From Melampsora larici-populina 98AG31 (Eukaryota; Basidiomycota; Pucciniomycetes; Pucciniales; Melampsoraceae): DNA of 64,000 bases. The stretch is from assembly GCF_000204055.1 (NCBI RefSeq), contig NW_006768810.1, positions 431,697-495,696 on the forward strand. Direction: 5' to 3'. Numbering within the stretch: position 1 is the stretch's first letter; every line of letters starts with the position of its first letter. Made by a program: the position numbers and the translations under genes. Of the stretch, positions 1 to 12,309 are shown one piece after another. The notes beneath the pieces were generated by a model. The model did no database searches, was not told the origin of the DNA, and saw only the letters and a program-made list of their open reading frames with translations.

Positions 1-1019
1 TTCTTAGAACACTATACACGCTATGGCAAAGTCGAGACTTGAATTGAAGTATCTTACCACACCTCACCCAGCTCACTTCTATGATGATGACTACCTTGGT
101 AGCCAGAAAGAACCAAAATGATGGCTTCAGGTGTTGACAATGAGCATCGAGCTTTCTCACATCTTGCTCGATCTTGGTGAAATCAATCGCACGGAATCAC
201 TTTTTTTTAAAACAAAATGCGTTTTTTTTAGCAAATTCAGAGTAAACAGCTACCATCAACAAGCTGTGATTTTGAGGGACGAGGGAAGATTTTGATTGAA
301 GGTGGTGAGTGCAGAGTGGGATGGATACAGATAGATCATTTGATGGCTGTTGACCAATTTGATGCGCCAAAAGTCTACGATAAATCAAGTCGTAGGCTTG
401 CGTAGATTTGAACAAGGGGAGTGCAAGATTTGACGCAGTCGTACGGACCGCATGTCTAAAACAGGTCCATAGTAGACCTGTCTGGATTTTAGCGTTATTC
501 TAACGCTAAATCACATCGTTAACGCACCCATAGTGGATGCTCTTACCTGGAGAGAAGATTAGTGCAGATAGTGATGGTCTTTTGATGGTGGCTAGCTAGA
601 TAGATACAACATCACACAAGCTACATCGTCAGCTTATGTCTTTCACTTGATCATCAAGTTTGGGGGCTGAGCATGTCTGATCTCATTTGGTGAAGCCCAA
701 ATGCTTACTCGCCTCAGTCAGGACATGTCTAACGGACAACTTTTGAGACAACACATTCAAATCACTAGTATATATGTGCTGCATGGGGCAAAGTCGTCAA
801 TTTCCTCAATCTGCATAATGAAAAGACGACTCAATTGCTAACAATTTTTGTTTTACTAGTACATGCTACAAGTGCAAGATGAAAAGGAAAAAAAGAGGAG
901 AAAAATACAATCGATTCTTACGATAAGATTTTAAAAAATTCATAATAGCGTCACAAAGAACGATAACGAAAATCAATTATGTGCGCTATACGATCTCAAT
1001 CAACAAAGGTGTTCAGAGA
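1..1019. other. Intergenic, no gene seen
   Basis: No open frame here has convincing coding character or splice context. The stretch is AT-rich and contains the hairpin cluster listed separately. It precedes the 3' end of the minus-strand gene that stops at 1020. Confidence 0.5.
461..540. repeat. Three consecutive short hairpins
   Basis: Three inverted repeats follow one another. ACAGGTC (461-467) pairs with GACCTGT (475-481). TTTAGCGTTA (488-497) pairs perfectly with TAACGCTAAA (501-510) across a 3-nt loop. GCACCCA (524-530) pairs with TGGATGC (534-540) with one mismatch. This may be a relic of a small foldback element; no function is evident. Confidence 0.5.
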
Positions 1020-1673
1020 TCAATCGGCATCATGTCGAGCCGCGGGGAAGCGCCCGTGTAACTCAGTGGGCATTTTCTTGATCTGCAACAGAGGGAAGGA
1101 GTGGTTAGTTGAAATGAACGTCATGTTTAATCGGCACTTGTAGAATTGAATCAAACTAACAGGGTAGACACCACTGCTGATGGCCGGTGGCGCTTCCTTG
1201 ATTTCACCAGTAACTTGGTCTTTGTACAAGTACTTGTAGCGAGCCACTCGGTCCTAGTAAGGATGGCCAAACGATACAAAATAGATAGATTAGCATTGGG
1301 TCATTTGTTTGTCTTCAGGAAGGGAAAGTACGAACCTTATTGGTGGCATCACGCTCATTCTTGACTTGCCAAGGTTGTTGAACAGGCGCGAAAGCGCGTT
1401 CAGCTGGTTGTCCACGTGTCTAAAAACAAATGGAAAGTATTGATTAATAAGTGAAGAAAGGAAAGCCTGAAGAGATGGGCACATACTGGAAGCCATGAAC
1501 CACCCCAAACACCAGCAGTGATGATAGTGGTACCTATGATGGCGCCAAGTGGAAGTAAAGAGCCGGATCTGAAAAGCAAGAGAAAATGAAGGATTTTAGC
1601 TATGGTTGTAACGATCAACACAAGAAGGGTTGGTAACTGACTTTCGAGCGATGTTGACTACAGTGGCAGACAT
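1020..1673 (-). CDS. Small single-membrane-span protein, unknown function
   Basis: Five exons join in frame with GT-AG introns: 1673-1642, 1568-1487, 1419-1336, 1253-1161 and 1082-1020, giving 117 aa. The ATG at 1673 begins MSATVVNIARKSG. A hydrophobic Gly/Ile/Val-rich segment at about residues 13-36 (core LGAIIGTTIITAGVWGG) should cross a membrane once. The rest is polar and charged and contains ARYKYLYKDQVTGEI. Short length, an N-terminal anchor and a basic start resemble small accessory subunits of mitochondrial inner-membrane complexes, but I do not recognise the family, so the location is inference. The consistent frame across four introns makes it very likely a real gene. Confidence 0.7.
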
Positions 1674-3203
1674 TTTAGTGAAGTTTGATTGGAGGTGAGG
1701 TTTTTGATGGAGGTTTGGTTGGGATGAAGGTAAAGAAAAGAAGAAGACAGACAGATGACTCTTTATAAGGCAAACAAAGATCAGTTTATCACAAGCCTGA
1801 TGAAAAAGCTCAAATCAAGTTCATCAAAGACGTCACTTGGCAGAGAGCATCCAAAGAATGAAACTGTAGCGATCGCGAGGGGAAAAGAAGGGAAAGCAGG
1901 GACTGAAGAAAGGAAATACATAAGTTGAATGATTTAGACTCTGCACATGACAAATGTTACATCACTCTCAAATTGGTTAAACATTAATCTTCGAACCCTT
2001 CACTTTAATTCTCCACCAGATATTTATTGGTTTTTCGATGGTCAATGGTCATCTCGATCTGGCTGGATACCTTCGGGCAATAATTCCAACTGCATCACGG
2101 TGTCAATGATGATGATGATTGTAATTGTAAGACGGATTAGGCAAAATTACCGATGGAAATCTCGATGATCAAGATATCAAAAAGGCTATTATTATGAAAA
2201 GAAAGCGTGTTACCTTCAGCTTCCTATGTGTCCAAGATCAAGAACTCACTAACCACAATTGCTTTAATTGACTTTGTAAGAATCAAATTAAAATAATTCC
2301 TTTGATTGTCAATGACCATCAGGCTGTGATGTTTGATCAATTACGTCATTCCCTCTTTAAGTCGCGATGTTAACCTCAATACCTGGCTTATTTCAGATCT
2401 CGATCAACAGTTACCCATGGCTCAGCCTCTATGGAATGAGTGATGAGGCCATTTTATTCAAGATCGCAATAGTGAGCTGCTTATACCACTTCATTCATAG
2501 TTAGCTCTCATGATCGTAAGCTTAGCCTGATTGAAATCCAACATGGTATCATGTTGAGAGTGCGTAATCACCGCAATTTTTCGCATTCACACCAAACTAG
2601 ACAAATATTGCTTTCCATCATCGTTCTGATAAGCTTACATGGAACATGGAAAGTAACTTGGCTCGTAAGCTACTTAGCATCAAACCAATTGATACATCAT
2701 CTCATATGAGGAAAGTCTCATCATTGTTCTGGGATTAAGATCCCACCTTGATATATCCTTATCTTCACTAACAAATTTGTCAAGTGCTTGTCCCTTTGAT
2801 TTCGGACAACTTTCAAAAGTCACACAAGAGAAACATTAAATCAGTGATGAACTTTGGTAGACTGCTGCGGGGAGCGCTTGGCAAGAAGAGACACTGAGCT
2901 TCTATTGCGAGAGTTTGAAAATACTGTAGACGAGGGTCAGAGGACAGCTGACTTTATATGTGAATAGATAACATACATTTCAAGAGAAGACTCAAGATGA
3001 CAATAAGATAACTAAACAGACAGAAGAAAAACAAAAAACATGCTATTCGATAGAATACATCTTACTTTCAGTGTACAGACCGCAGTTGTTAAATAAATTT
3101 CAAGTATAACATTATATATATCTAAATTCAAGTAAATCAACAGGTTTGGCTTGCTCCCTGTGCGCCGCGCTTTGCTTCTGGTTTTTGCAAGATCATGCGC
3201 AAT
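1674..3203. other. Intergenic, no gene seen
   Basis: This is the 5' flank of the small membrane protein gene (its ATG is at 1673) and the 3' flank of the LIM gene (its stop is at 3204). It is AT-rich with scattered stops in all frames, and I see no RNA gene or repeat I can support. Confidence 0.5.
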
Positions 3204-4839
3204 TCAACGTCCAACAAAACCAGGTCGCTGAGAATTATAAAGAATGTTAGTTGTTTGATCTCTTGTGTGCTGAGATCCAACTTGAGTCAAATGACGTACC
3301 ACCACAAAGCCCTGTGATTCTATTCCAAAAGCTTGATCATAACACCTCGAACAATACGGTGTTCCATCTCTCTCGCACATAGTGGCATCTAACGCCTTAC
3401 TACACTTACAACACCTCAAACATCGCTCTGTTTCAAAAAGATAGGTTTAGTAGGGCGGTCATTTTTGAAGACTGAACACCAAACTTTTCTGGTTCTTTCA
3501 CTCACTATGCCATTTCTTTCCCAAGGCTAAAACTTGCTCAGCGTGATAGACTGTGCCTGAACACCTTGGACAAACTTTTGGTCCATCTTGAGAGCTCAGG
3601 TTGAGAACCAAAGGTGATCCAGTAGCCGGTGGCGAGGCAGTTTTGATCGACCATTTGCTCGGTGATGGACTTGAAGAGGTTGGATTTCTCATGCTTACGG
3701 ATCTTCCGATAAAGTTGGAAGTAAGCTGATGTGAAGACTTGACACTGCTAGTCTTGGGTGGAGTTGGTGGTGGTGGCCCAGACTGATCGAGTAGTCTTGC
3801 AGAAGTTCTTGGGGGTAGATTGGGTGGCGAAACCAATGTGGTAGAGGCAGATCGCTGCAATGTCTGGGATGAGATCGGCCTGTCTTGCTTGAAGCGTTGG
3901 TGTTCGGTTGGTTCGGGACGTGCGGGGGTACCAACTGAAGAATTACGAGATAAGGAGCCAGCGGATTTGACAATTATATGCGGGAAGGGAATCGCAGGAG
4001 GCTCAAAGTCACTCGAATCCGATTGATCTTGATCATCTGTTTCCGCCACTTGCTTAAGTATGGGTTGATGTCCTTTTGCCGTAGGATCGATTTCGGAACC
4101 CAGGATGTGGTCATTGTTTGGGCGAGGTGGTGAGATGTCGCGAGTGGTGGTCTGGGGCCGAAGCGAAGGTGAATACATAGGAGCATCGAAATCATCATCC
4201 TTAATGAGCCTCTTATCTTTCTGTAGACCTTTTCCTACTGAGACATGCTGTGAATTGCCATGAAGACTTAGCCGGTTAAAGGCATCGCTTGGCGGTGAAG
4301 AAAAGTTTGCCGATCGATCGGGATCGAGTGAGAAAGAGGCGGGGGAGTGATGAGACGAAGGTGATGATATTGCTGATGGTTTAGCCACTTGGTAAGATGG
4401 CGGCGATCTAGGCGACGTTGGTGCAGGCGATAATGTGCGACCGGGTATCATCTCGTATTCACCCACGACAGCATTGCCATAACCAACACCTTTAGTTCCG
4501 AATGCTTTAGAATGGCACATTTTGCAATAAGGGACATGATCATGCTCGAACAAGTTCACTGCATCCAATGTACGCCCACAACTAGTACACTTGAGACATG
4601 GCTTATGATACGGTGCGCCGCCAGGGCCCATCACTATCGATGGTCAAAAAAGCAAAATGTCGCAAAAAGATCAGAATCGGTAGATAGGCATAGGATGTGT
4701 GACTAAAAAGACGCTTACCCTGCTCGGCAGCATAAACAGAGCGATCGCAAGTCGGACATTTGGGTGCCGTAGATGTCAGCATCACTCGAGGTGAGGGTCT
4801 GAAAGTATAGCGAGCACCGTCTGGCATGATGATGTTCAA
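3204..4839 (-). CDS. LIM-domain protein with two LIM domains
   Basis: Four exons (4839-4719, 4633-3506, 3427-3300, 3227-3204) encode 466 aa. LIM1 starts near residue 28 with CPTC and continues through KPCLKCTSCGRTL to YCKMCHSKAFG; its two halves are joined by intron 1. A long low-complexity Ser/Pro-rich linker of about 280 residues follows. It includes proline clusters such as GPPPPTPPK that look like SH3-binding sites. LIM2 near the C terminus reads CPRCSGTVYH, then WHKRCLRCCKCSKAL (across intron 2), then YCSRCYDQAFG. Each domain has the alternating Cys/His zinc ligands of the family. LIM proteins are protein-interaction adaptors, often at the actin cytoskeleton or in signalling; the specific partner here is unknown. 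The last exon adds only RPGFVGR. A second in-frame ATG lies four codons downstream and could be the start instead. Confidence 0.88.
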
Positions 4840-6175
4840 CGGTAAGCTGGGTCGTTCGGATTTGATGAGCTCGAAAGGAGGCTATGCTGCAGAAGAGACT
4901 CGACTGTTAAATCGGATATACTGTTGGGTTGGTGGTAAGTTGGATGCAGGGTGTGAGACAATAAAACCCGGAAGAACACGAAAACTGGAAGCAGTCAAAG
5001 TCAACCATGACTCTAACACAAATCTGCCTCCCTCTGCGGCTTCACTACCATTCCAAGTTCCAAACCGACCAGAATGCGAGTCTGATCCATACCATCGTGA
5101 TAGATACACTTACACCGCATTGGGTTCAACTTGAGCAGGCTGCGTTGCTCAAATGAATCGCAATGAACCAGGTTACCAGGCTATACTCGGCGCAGTGCGC
5201 ATCCTACCCGCCCAGCGAGCTTGACGCCTGTTTGGCCGAGTACATAGGACCAAGACCAAGACTACGTACCCAATTGAAATGATCAAATGACTGCCACAGA
5301 CAGCACTCGAATGCAGCTTGTGCTTTGTGGTACCCTACATCAAGGTTTTGTTTCACACACAAGCTTCCATGATGCGGCTCATCTTGAGCATCAGCGACAC
5401 TCTTCATGCCAGGAGCAAGTGCTGGCAAGCATCGCAGTTTCATGTGAGCAAGTTTTATCAATAATATCTGAAGAGCTCAACATGAGCTGTATGCACAACT
5501 TTCAACTACTTGAAGCAAGGAATAAGATTGGATTTATGTAGGAGCATCACTAATTATCTACGATATACCTGACAGGTATGTAGTGGGATCATTTTCTTCA
5601 CGGCTCTGCAGGAATGATTTTGACCGCCATTTATGTATGGTCATTAAGGTTGATGTAGGTGGAAGAAAGATTTTTTTCTTCAGTAGGAGATATCAGCACA
5701 AAGGAATGATTGACCATCACATTGAAGACAATTTGAACATTAGTAACTGCTGTCTGACAGCAACACTTCAGATACGAAGTATGTAATGACACCATTGGAA
5801 TACACGAATGGTATATGAACAATTCATTGTTCGCGGATGTTGGTCATCACGCCTAGGCCTGATGTGATGGGTCGGGGGGTTCGAGAGATTCATCCAAGTG
5901 GAAATAAATTGACAGATGGAGTGGAAAAGCTTCTTTTACTTTTGGTTTTCGGATCACTATATGGCGTTGATGAACGAAACTACGAGGACAGCCCTAAGCT
6001 CACGGAGGATGAGTTACGCCTATGGAATGCTAGCAGTTCATCAATGGGAATTCGATTCCCGTGTTGGAGATGACGCTGGTCTTCCCAATAGAAATAGGTC
6101 AATCTGCATCATTCCAGATCACAGGATTTGTGAGTCTTGAGATGGTGGGTCTGTGGTCAACATCATCTCAAAGTC
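4840..6175. other. Intergenic between LIM gene and secreted repeat gene
   Basis: This interval separates two divergent genes and should hold both promoters. Open frames on either strand are short and lack family resemblance or splice support. I see no RNA gene. Confidence 0.5.
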
Positions 6176-6183
6176 TATAAATA
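6176..6183 (+). promoter_or_regulatory. TATA box of the secreted repeat gene
   Basis: TATAAATA lies about 270 bp before the ATG at 6445, upstream of a spliced leader. Position and sequence fit a strong core promoter, consistent with a highly expressed gene; this is a motif inference. Confidence 0.55.
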
Positions 6184-6304
6184 GGAGGCTTCAGTTGCAC
6201 CTTTTGTTGTTGTCATCACCTTCATCATTGCATCTGATTCTATCGCTTACTCGTATAGTTTTCCTTTCCTCATCGCCTCACATTATCTTTGACCAATATC
6301 TCAG

Positions 6305-6422
6305 GTAAGTTTTCTTTGCATGATTGCTTCATGATTCCATCTGGTTTCGAATATTTACCTTTGTCCAATTGCTCGATTTCTGTTACAATTTATCACCCAA
6401 CACTTTCATGATGTCTATATAG
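6305..6422 (+). other. Probable 5' UTR intron
   Basis: A consensus donor (CAG|GTAAGTTT) at 6305 pairs with an acceptor (TATATAG) ending at 6422. That leaves a 22-nt leader before the ATG at 6445. Introns in the leader are common in well-expressed basidiomycete genes. Confidence 0.5.
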
Positions 6423-6444
6423 GGACCATTCGAACTCGAACACG

Positions 6445-7575
6445 ATGTCAGCCTCGCAAAAAAAGAACTTGTCTACGTTGGCTTTTGCCGTAGTCTTACT
6501 CCTCATTGCTCAAGTCAAGTCTGAAAATACGACCAAGGTGAGTTATTTAGAATAAATTAAACACATTAGCAGCTTTTGGTCGTTGATCATAGTATTTCCT
6601 CATTTCAGTGGAAGGTTTGTTCGGCTCAATACATCAAGGCGACTATCGGCGCAGACTCCAAGTTTTATCCAACCGGTGGTAAAACTGGATCTGGTTCTGC
6701 TACATGCTCTCTTGGCCAATCTGCTACTTCACAAGGAACATTAGTCGTACATGCCAAACCGGATTTCGACTTGGGAGTAAAGCCTTACTGTGTTTCTTCC
6801 AATGCCGATTGTGTGGCAGTCGATGAACCTGTCACTCGTCAACCTGAAAAGGTTGAGAAAACCTCAAATAAGGTGAGTATATAATTATAATAGACCTCCA
6901 GTCAACTTGTTATCTATAAATTTCACACTTGATATTAATCAGTACCTCCTCATTTCAGTGGAAAGTATGTTCGGCTCAATATATCAAAGCGACTATTGGC
7001 GCAGACTCCAAGTTTTATCCAACCGGTGGTAAAACTGGATCTGGTTCTGCTACATGCTCTCCCGGTCAATCTGCTACTTCACCAGGAACATTAGTCGTAC
7101 ATGCCAAACCGGATTTCGACTTGGGAGTAAAGCCTTACTGTGTTTCTTCCAATGCCAATTGTGTGGCGGTCGATGAACCTGTCACTCGTCAACCTGAAAA
7201 GGTTGAGAAAACCTCAAATAAGGTGAGTATATAATTATAATGGACCTTCAGCCCACTTGTTATCTATAAGTTTCACACCTGATATTAATCAATACCAACT
7301 CATTTCAGTGGAAAGTCTGTTCGGGTCAATATATCAAAGCGACTATCGGAGCAGACTCCAAGTTTTATCCAACCGGTGGTAAAACTGGATCTGGTTCTGC
7401 TACATGCTCTCTTGGTCAATCTGCTACTTCACCAGGAACATTAGTCGTACACGCCAAACCAGATTTCGACTTGGGAGTAAAGCCTTATTGTGTTTCTTCC
7501 AATGCCGATTGTGTGGCAGTCGATGAACCTGTCACTCGTCAACCCGAAAAGGCTAGCTCAGTTAAATCATCCTAG
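6445..7575 (+). CDS. Secreted protein of three tandem exon-encoded repeats (effector candidate)
   Basis: Four exons (6445-6537, 6609-6872, 6959-7222, 7309-7575) encode 295 aa. Exon 1 encodes a basic start, a hydrophobic core (LAFAVVLLLIAQVKS) and a likely signal-peptidase site near residues 26-27. Exons 2 and 3 are exactly 264 nt and exon 4 is 264 nt plus the stop. Each repeat is 88 aa and nearly identical: it starts WKVCS(A/G)QYIKATIGADS, has four cysteines (KVC, ATC, PYC, N(A)(D/N)C) and ends in a charged tail with TRQPEK. Introns between repeats are also similar (71, 86 and 86 nt). All junctions are phase 0, so units can be gained or lost without frame change. No known fold is recognised. 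A small secreted cysteine-containing repeat protein in a rust-like genome suggests an effector or a cell-surface/apoplastic protein. That role is inference. Confidence 0.85.
6609..7575 (+). repeat. Tandem duplication of exon plus intron, about 350-bp period
   Basis: Units start at 6609, 6959 and 7309, exactly 350 bp apart. Each holds a 264-nt exon plus an 86-nt intron. Exon copies differ at only a few positions (for example S versus P in SQGTL/SPGTL, D versus N in NADC/NANC). The flanking introns share GTGAGTATATAATTATAAT and CTCATTTCAG, so whole exon-intron units were duplicated. Confidence 0.9.
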
Positions 7576-7700
7576 ATCAACGTAAGTGATAAATTGGTTT
7601 TTTGAGACGACTTTTTATCTTTAATTTTTCACACTTGGTATTAATGAATTCCCTTTCATTTCAGTAGAAGATATGTTCAAGTCAAACCATTATGACCAAC
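7576..7700 (+). pseudogene. Decayed fourth repeat unit of the secreted gene
   Basis: Downstream of the stop the intron-like sequence recurs (GTAAGTG donor, CACACTTG.TATTAATGAAT, CATTTCAG acceptor). It is followed at 7665 by an exon start in which the expected TGG codon is TAG. Similarity to the repeat start (AAG.TATGTTC.. GTCAA) fades within about 40 nt. The 350-bp spacing from the previous unit would predict a start at 7659, close to the observed 7665. This is a remnant of a fourth unit, now 3' UTR or intergenic. Confidence 0.65.
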
Positions 7701-9424
7701 ATCAGGGTAGTTTACATTTAGGAATTTAGTGATTGAAAGATGACTTTATTATTATGACTCGATTTCATCATCAGAAGATTGCTTCTTTGTTTTTATCTAT
7801 CAAACAATTTTATTTCTATTGAGTTTTTTTTACATTTGTTATCTCTATATTATGTTCTCTTTGCAGTTTCTTCTTTATCATCTTAACGTTGAACCTTTTA
7901 CGACCCTTCCACATCAACTGTCATCATTGATCTCAAGAACGGAGAAACCATCTGTTTAAGCCCAAATGATTTCAAAGCAATGGATTTACTCACCTGAGTT
8001 CACTTTACATTGATCTATGTGAATCAAATCGAAAAAATCATCTTAATGAAAAGACATCCTAAGTTACTAGAGATATATATGTGAAAATTTAATTCTTGTC
8101 GATCTTGATACATTACTCTCGCCTCACAATATTTTTGATAGCTTTGAGCACAGATGATCTATCTATCTTACCCAAGACCTCTTTCTTGACTCTTCACGTG
8201 ATCTTTTCATCACCACGCAGAATTCAAAGCCTTGTTCATGATAAGATTCCAATGTTGTAATTCAAATCTGGTATGAAAGAGTTGATAAAAAGAGACAATT
8301 TCAATAATACATTGCACTTGCAAAATGAATGCACCGGGATGCCACAAGACTGATTCGAGGGTAATCATTCACATCGTCATCTCACCCAGCCTCGTTTCCA
8401 GCAAACTAATCACCAGCGTAAAGCCTGAGAAGGTGTTCAAAAGGGTGTTCATAAGATAGCTTGCCTCATCAAAGTTTCCTTCAGTATCAACATGCCGACC
8501 CGTTAAATAACAATCCTATCTCCTTTGAAATCGTTTCTTTGTCGGCTAATTCACCGGTCATTCCCAGAAGAACGCCCGGGTGGTAGCATTGGTATGAGTT
8601 TGGGAGCTTTAGGTAACCAGAACAGTTGACAATGATTTTGATATCTTAAATCACATTGTGAAACTCCATTTGAGTAATCTTATCCAGATAAAATCAATAT
8701 CAGATTTCTCTCTCTTGCGCTCTTTCATGATCTCTCATCAAATTAAAAAAAAAGAATTGGTAATAAAGATCTCAACAACACATCAACACATCATAAAAAA
8801 CAAACAACATAGATTTTCTTCTCATCATAGTAATACTAAATAAAAAAAAAGAATCACAAAAGAACCAATCTATCTTGATACAAGAAAGAATAGAAAAGTA
8901 AAAAGGAAAAAAAATAAAAAAACCTTCATCAAATTAAACTAATTGGTCAAACAAACACACACACACACACATTAAAAGTGTAACTTATATTTCCACTAAA
9001 CAAATTCACAAAGAAATCGAAATGAAATAAAAGGGAATAAGATATATATATAAAAGTTTGTATAGAAAACAAATCATGAAGAAAAGAAAACTTGTCTGTT
9101 TCCCAAACAGTCAGAATATATAAATATAACATAATATAAAGAAGAAGAAGAAAAGAAAAAGATATTTTTTCCAACACCAGCCCAACCATCAAAAAATATA
9201 TTTATCAATACATACTAATTTTGATTTTTTATATATATTAGAAAACCTACTAACAAAAACTATACAAAGAAACCGAACAAACACTCTCTCTCTCATCATA
9301 CACATCCAAAGTTTCCAATCAAAAAAAAAGAACACACGCAGTCGGTATAAAGTTTCCTATAAAGTTTCCTTTTGTTTTTTCCTGAAACCTTTTTTTGTTT
9401 TCGTTTCAAGTTTAAATTGACTAC
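7701..9424. other. Intergenic, low-complexity, 3' flanks
   Basis: This is the 3' flank of two convergent genes. It is AT-rich with an (AC)n microsatellite near 8953-8972 and purine-rich low-complexity DNA at 8740-9200. I see no supported gene. Confidence 0.5.
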
Positions 9425-12309
9425 CTACTTTCCACGTTGACCATCACCATTCTTTAATGATTCACCATACCTTTCTAAAGCATGTTTTCTAATCGATAAT
9501 TCTTCTTCAAGACATTTCACTTCTTCCAACATTTCTTTAATCTCTTCTAATCCGATTCCATAGATTTTCTTTAATCTAATCGAATTTAATTTATCAATTA
9601 AATATCCATAATGACAAGTTAACCAATAAAATCGTAATCTTGCTTTGGTATATCCATTGGAATTTCGAATTTCAATTTCTTCTTGTTCAGATTCTGATGA
9701 AGATGAGATCGTTCGATTTAAATTCGAGTTCGGTTTATCTTCAATTGGTGCTCGCTTGATAGATGGGACCGTTTGAGATTGTCGTTTGAAACTTGGTAAG
9801 ATCGGGTCTCCATTCGATTTCGTTTTCTTTATTGAAGATTCATCTATAGCCTTAGTTGCATTAGATTGTGACGAAACTTCTGAAACAAGAGGTGGTCTAG
9901 GTGATGGATCTCGCTTGACAGCCAAATGAGTATTGTTGGTCTGGGTACCATTGAGACCGGCTTGAGGGGTAGGAGCACTTGCTTCGTCTTCCGAACTAGT
10001 ATAATCTACTGTACGTTTCTTCTTTTTCTTTTTCGATGGACCATGATGATCCTTTGAATCATTATCGCTCTGCCCACTACCACGTCCATCTTCTGTGGCT
10101 GCTTGTATCTTGCGGATCGTGGGTAGAACAACTCCCATTGGATGAGATCGTCTCACCTCCGGTTCCTTTTCTGGTGCCTGACTTCCATTCATTGCCGGCC
10201 CACTCGCTGCTCCGTCCTCAAGTGGTCTTTTCTTCTTGATATTCGACATATTAGTTTGCGTCGAAGGTTTGTTGGCCGGTGATGGAGCTCGTTCGGTTGA
10301 AGTAGACGCGACTTTCCTAACCACCACAGAAGAATTACGGGCAATAGGTTGAGCAGAGTTTCGTTTCTGACGAGGATCATCCCATTCAGATCCAGCTTGT
10401 AGTCGACCGCTTGGACTGTCCGTACGTCGAGTAGCTTGTCCAGTTGATCCAGTCCCACTGTCTGTTCTTGCCAGTTTGGCTGGTCGACTTGATGGCTCAT
10501 CATACCGAGTCGTACTCTCGTCTAATGGTCGCCTCTTTTTGGCAACCGTGCTCACTTGGGTGGATGGAGCTCTTCGGTTAATCACATCACTTTCTCTTCG
10601 ACTCTGTTCCTCTCTCTCTGTATCGTCATCTTCATCGTCATCATCGCTATGAACGGTAGCGGAACTCTTGATGACTCTTTTAGCCTGAGTAGGTTTGCCA
10701 TTGAGTCCCTTTTTGACCATTTTCTTCTTGGCCGGCAAAGGTGCAACAGGTAATGAAGTAGCCGAGACTGGCATCGGCGCCGGCGGTAAAGGTGAGGGTT
10801 CTCTGATGGGTTTGACCGTAGGAGCAGGTGGTGGCGGTAGGAAAGACTCTTGAGCCGCGAGGGGTTCTTTGCGAGTCTTGCTGAGATCTGGTTTCGCCGT
10901 GCTAACTGACTTACGGATTGGCTCAGATGGAGATGGCTGTGAGGCCGATGAGATAGATTTAGGAGGACCTCGATCCATAGGGTCGGGGTGAGCGTTGGAG
11001 CGCGATAACTCAGACTCGCTGCCTTCAGAGAGACTTGTCATGGCCGTGGTTGCGCTGAGCTTGGCGGTGTTATCGGCAGTAGAAGTCTCATCCGATGCGT
11101 TTGAGGGAGGCGTTGATTTTTGATTGCCCCGCTTGTTAGAACTAGACCTCTTGTAAGTTGTCGGTTGGGGGGATGGGATGCGAGCTTGAGTGGGTGCTGG
11201 CGGTAGGATTGAAGCGGAATGAGCAGAAGTGTCGATAGCTGGAAGTGGAGGTGGATTATTGAGAGTAATGGTGGGAGTGTTTGCAGTAGACGCGTGAAGA
11301 TGTTGATTGTTATGCTCCGAAGCAAGTTGTTTACCAGTTGCGGAGCCGGGCAAAGCTCGTCGGATAGGAAGAGGTGCTGCAGGTAACGTAGCTGGCTTTG
11401 GGGGAAGCGCTTTCGACCTTGATCGATCGACAACATTTTTCGCAGCACCTAAATGAAAGAAGGTCAGTTTAGACACTTAGACCGATGACATACAGCCTTG
11501 AAAAGAAGGTGCAATTGATAGAGGGCTGAAAGCATCCTGTACTGTGACCATGTATATCACTCACCAGTCTTTGCCTTGGCTTTCCCTTTTTTGGCTACTG
11601 GGATGGCAGGCGCATCAGTGAGGACCACCATCTGCTTCTCCTTCTTTCTTCGCTCTTCCTCCATTCGTTTTTCCTTTAGACGTTGACCTGCGAGCCTCTC
11701 CTTCTGCCGCTGATCACTCAATGGAGGAGCCATGGCTGTAGATCGAGTTTGTGCGGGTTCAGGGGGTGAGAGACGAGGCGGGACAGGAGCCGTTACAGGG
11801 GCAGGGGCAGTGACGGGCACCACAGGTGGCGGCGGAGGTGGACGATGAACCTCAAATGTGGGAGTGCCGACTGGAATACGCATCAATCCAGTTAGAGGTA
11901 CACGACCTAGACCGGGTTGTTGTTGATGCTGATAGATCTCCTCTGGCTTATTAGAGGTAGGTAGGCCAGATCGAGGTGAAGCGAGGGGTAAAACGCTAGT
12001 AGGACTAAGATGAAGGTTCTGTAATCGATCATCATGAAGAGAGTGAGTAAAAGTTGAATGAATGAAGGACGATTAAGTAGGTAAACCTACGCCTTTTCCA
12101 CTTGACTCGAACTCTAATCGTAATCCACCCTCTTCGCCTTCCTCGACTTCACCATCCGCTCGTAACAGTTCAGCAAATTGATCTGCAGAAAGAGTCAGTT
12201 TGAACATAAGAGGTTGAGGTGATTGAGAATTGTTAGTCGGAATTGTTGGTAGTGGTAAATTGAGAAAGTGAGGTAGAGGAAGTTGATTGGTAGGCGTTGT
12301 GGTCGACAT
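9425..12309 (-). CDS. Large Pro/Ser-rich nuclear-looking protein, possible ELL-like elongation factor
   Basis: Three exons (12309-12091, 12018-11565, 11448-9425) encode 898 aa. The N terminus has a short folded-looking stretch (LMFKLTLSADQFAELLRAD) followed in exon 2 by EEIYQHQ and GRVPLTGLMRIPVG. This layout faintly recalls the N-terminal domain of RNA polymerase II elongation factor ELL. Next is a charged helix (RLKEKRMEEERRKKEKQM) and about 550 disordered residues. These are rich in Ser, Pro and Lys, with acidic runs (DDDDEDDD) and basic runs (KKKKKK) typical of nuclear proteins. The last 70 residues are compact and probably helical (RLRFYWLTCHYGYLIDKL, then EIKEMLEEVKCLEEEL). The ELL idea is inference; it could be another nuclear regulator. 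Confidence 0.6.
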
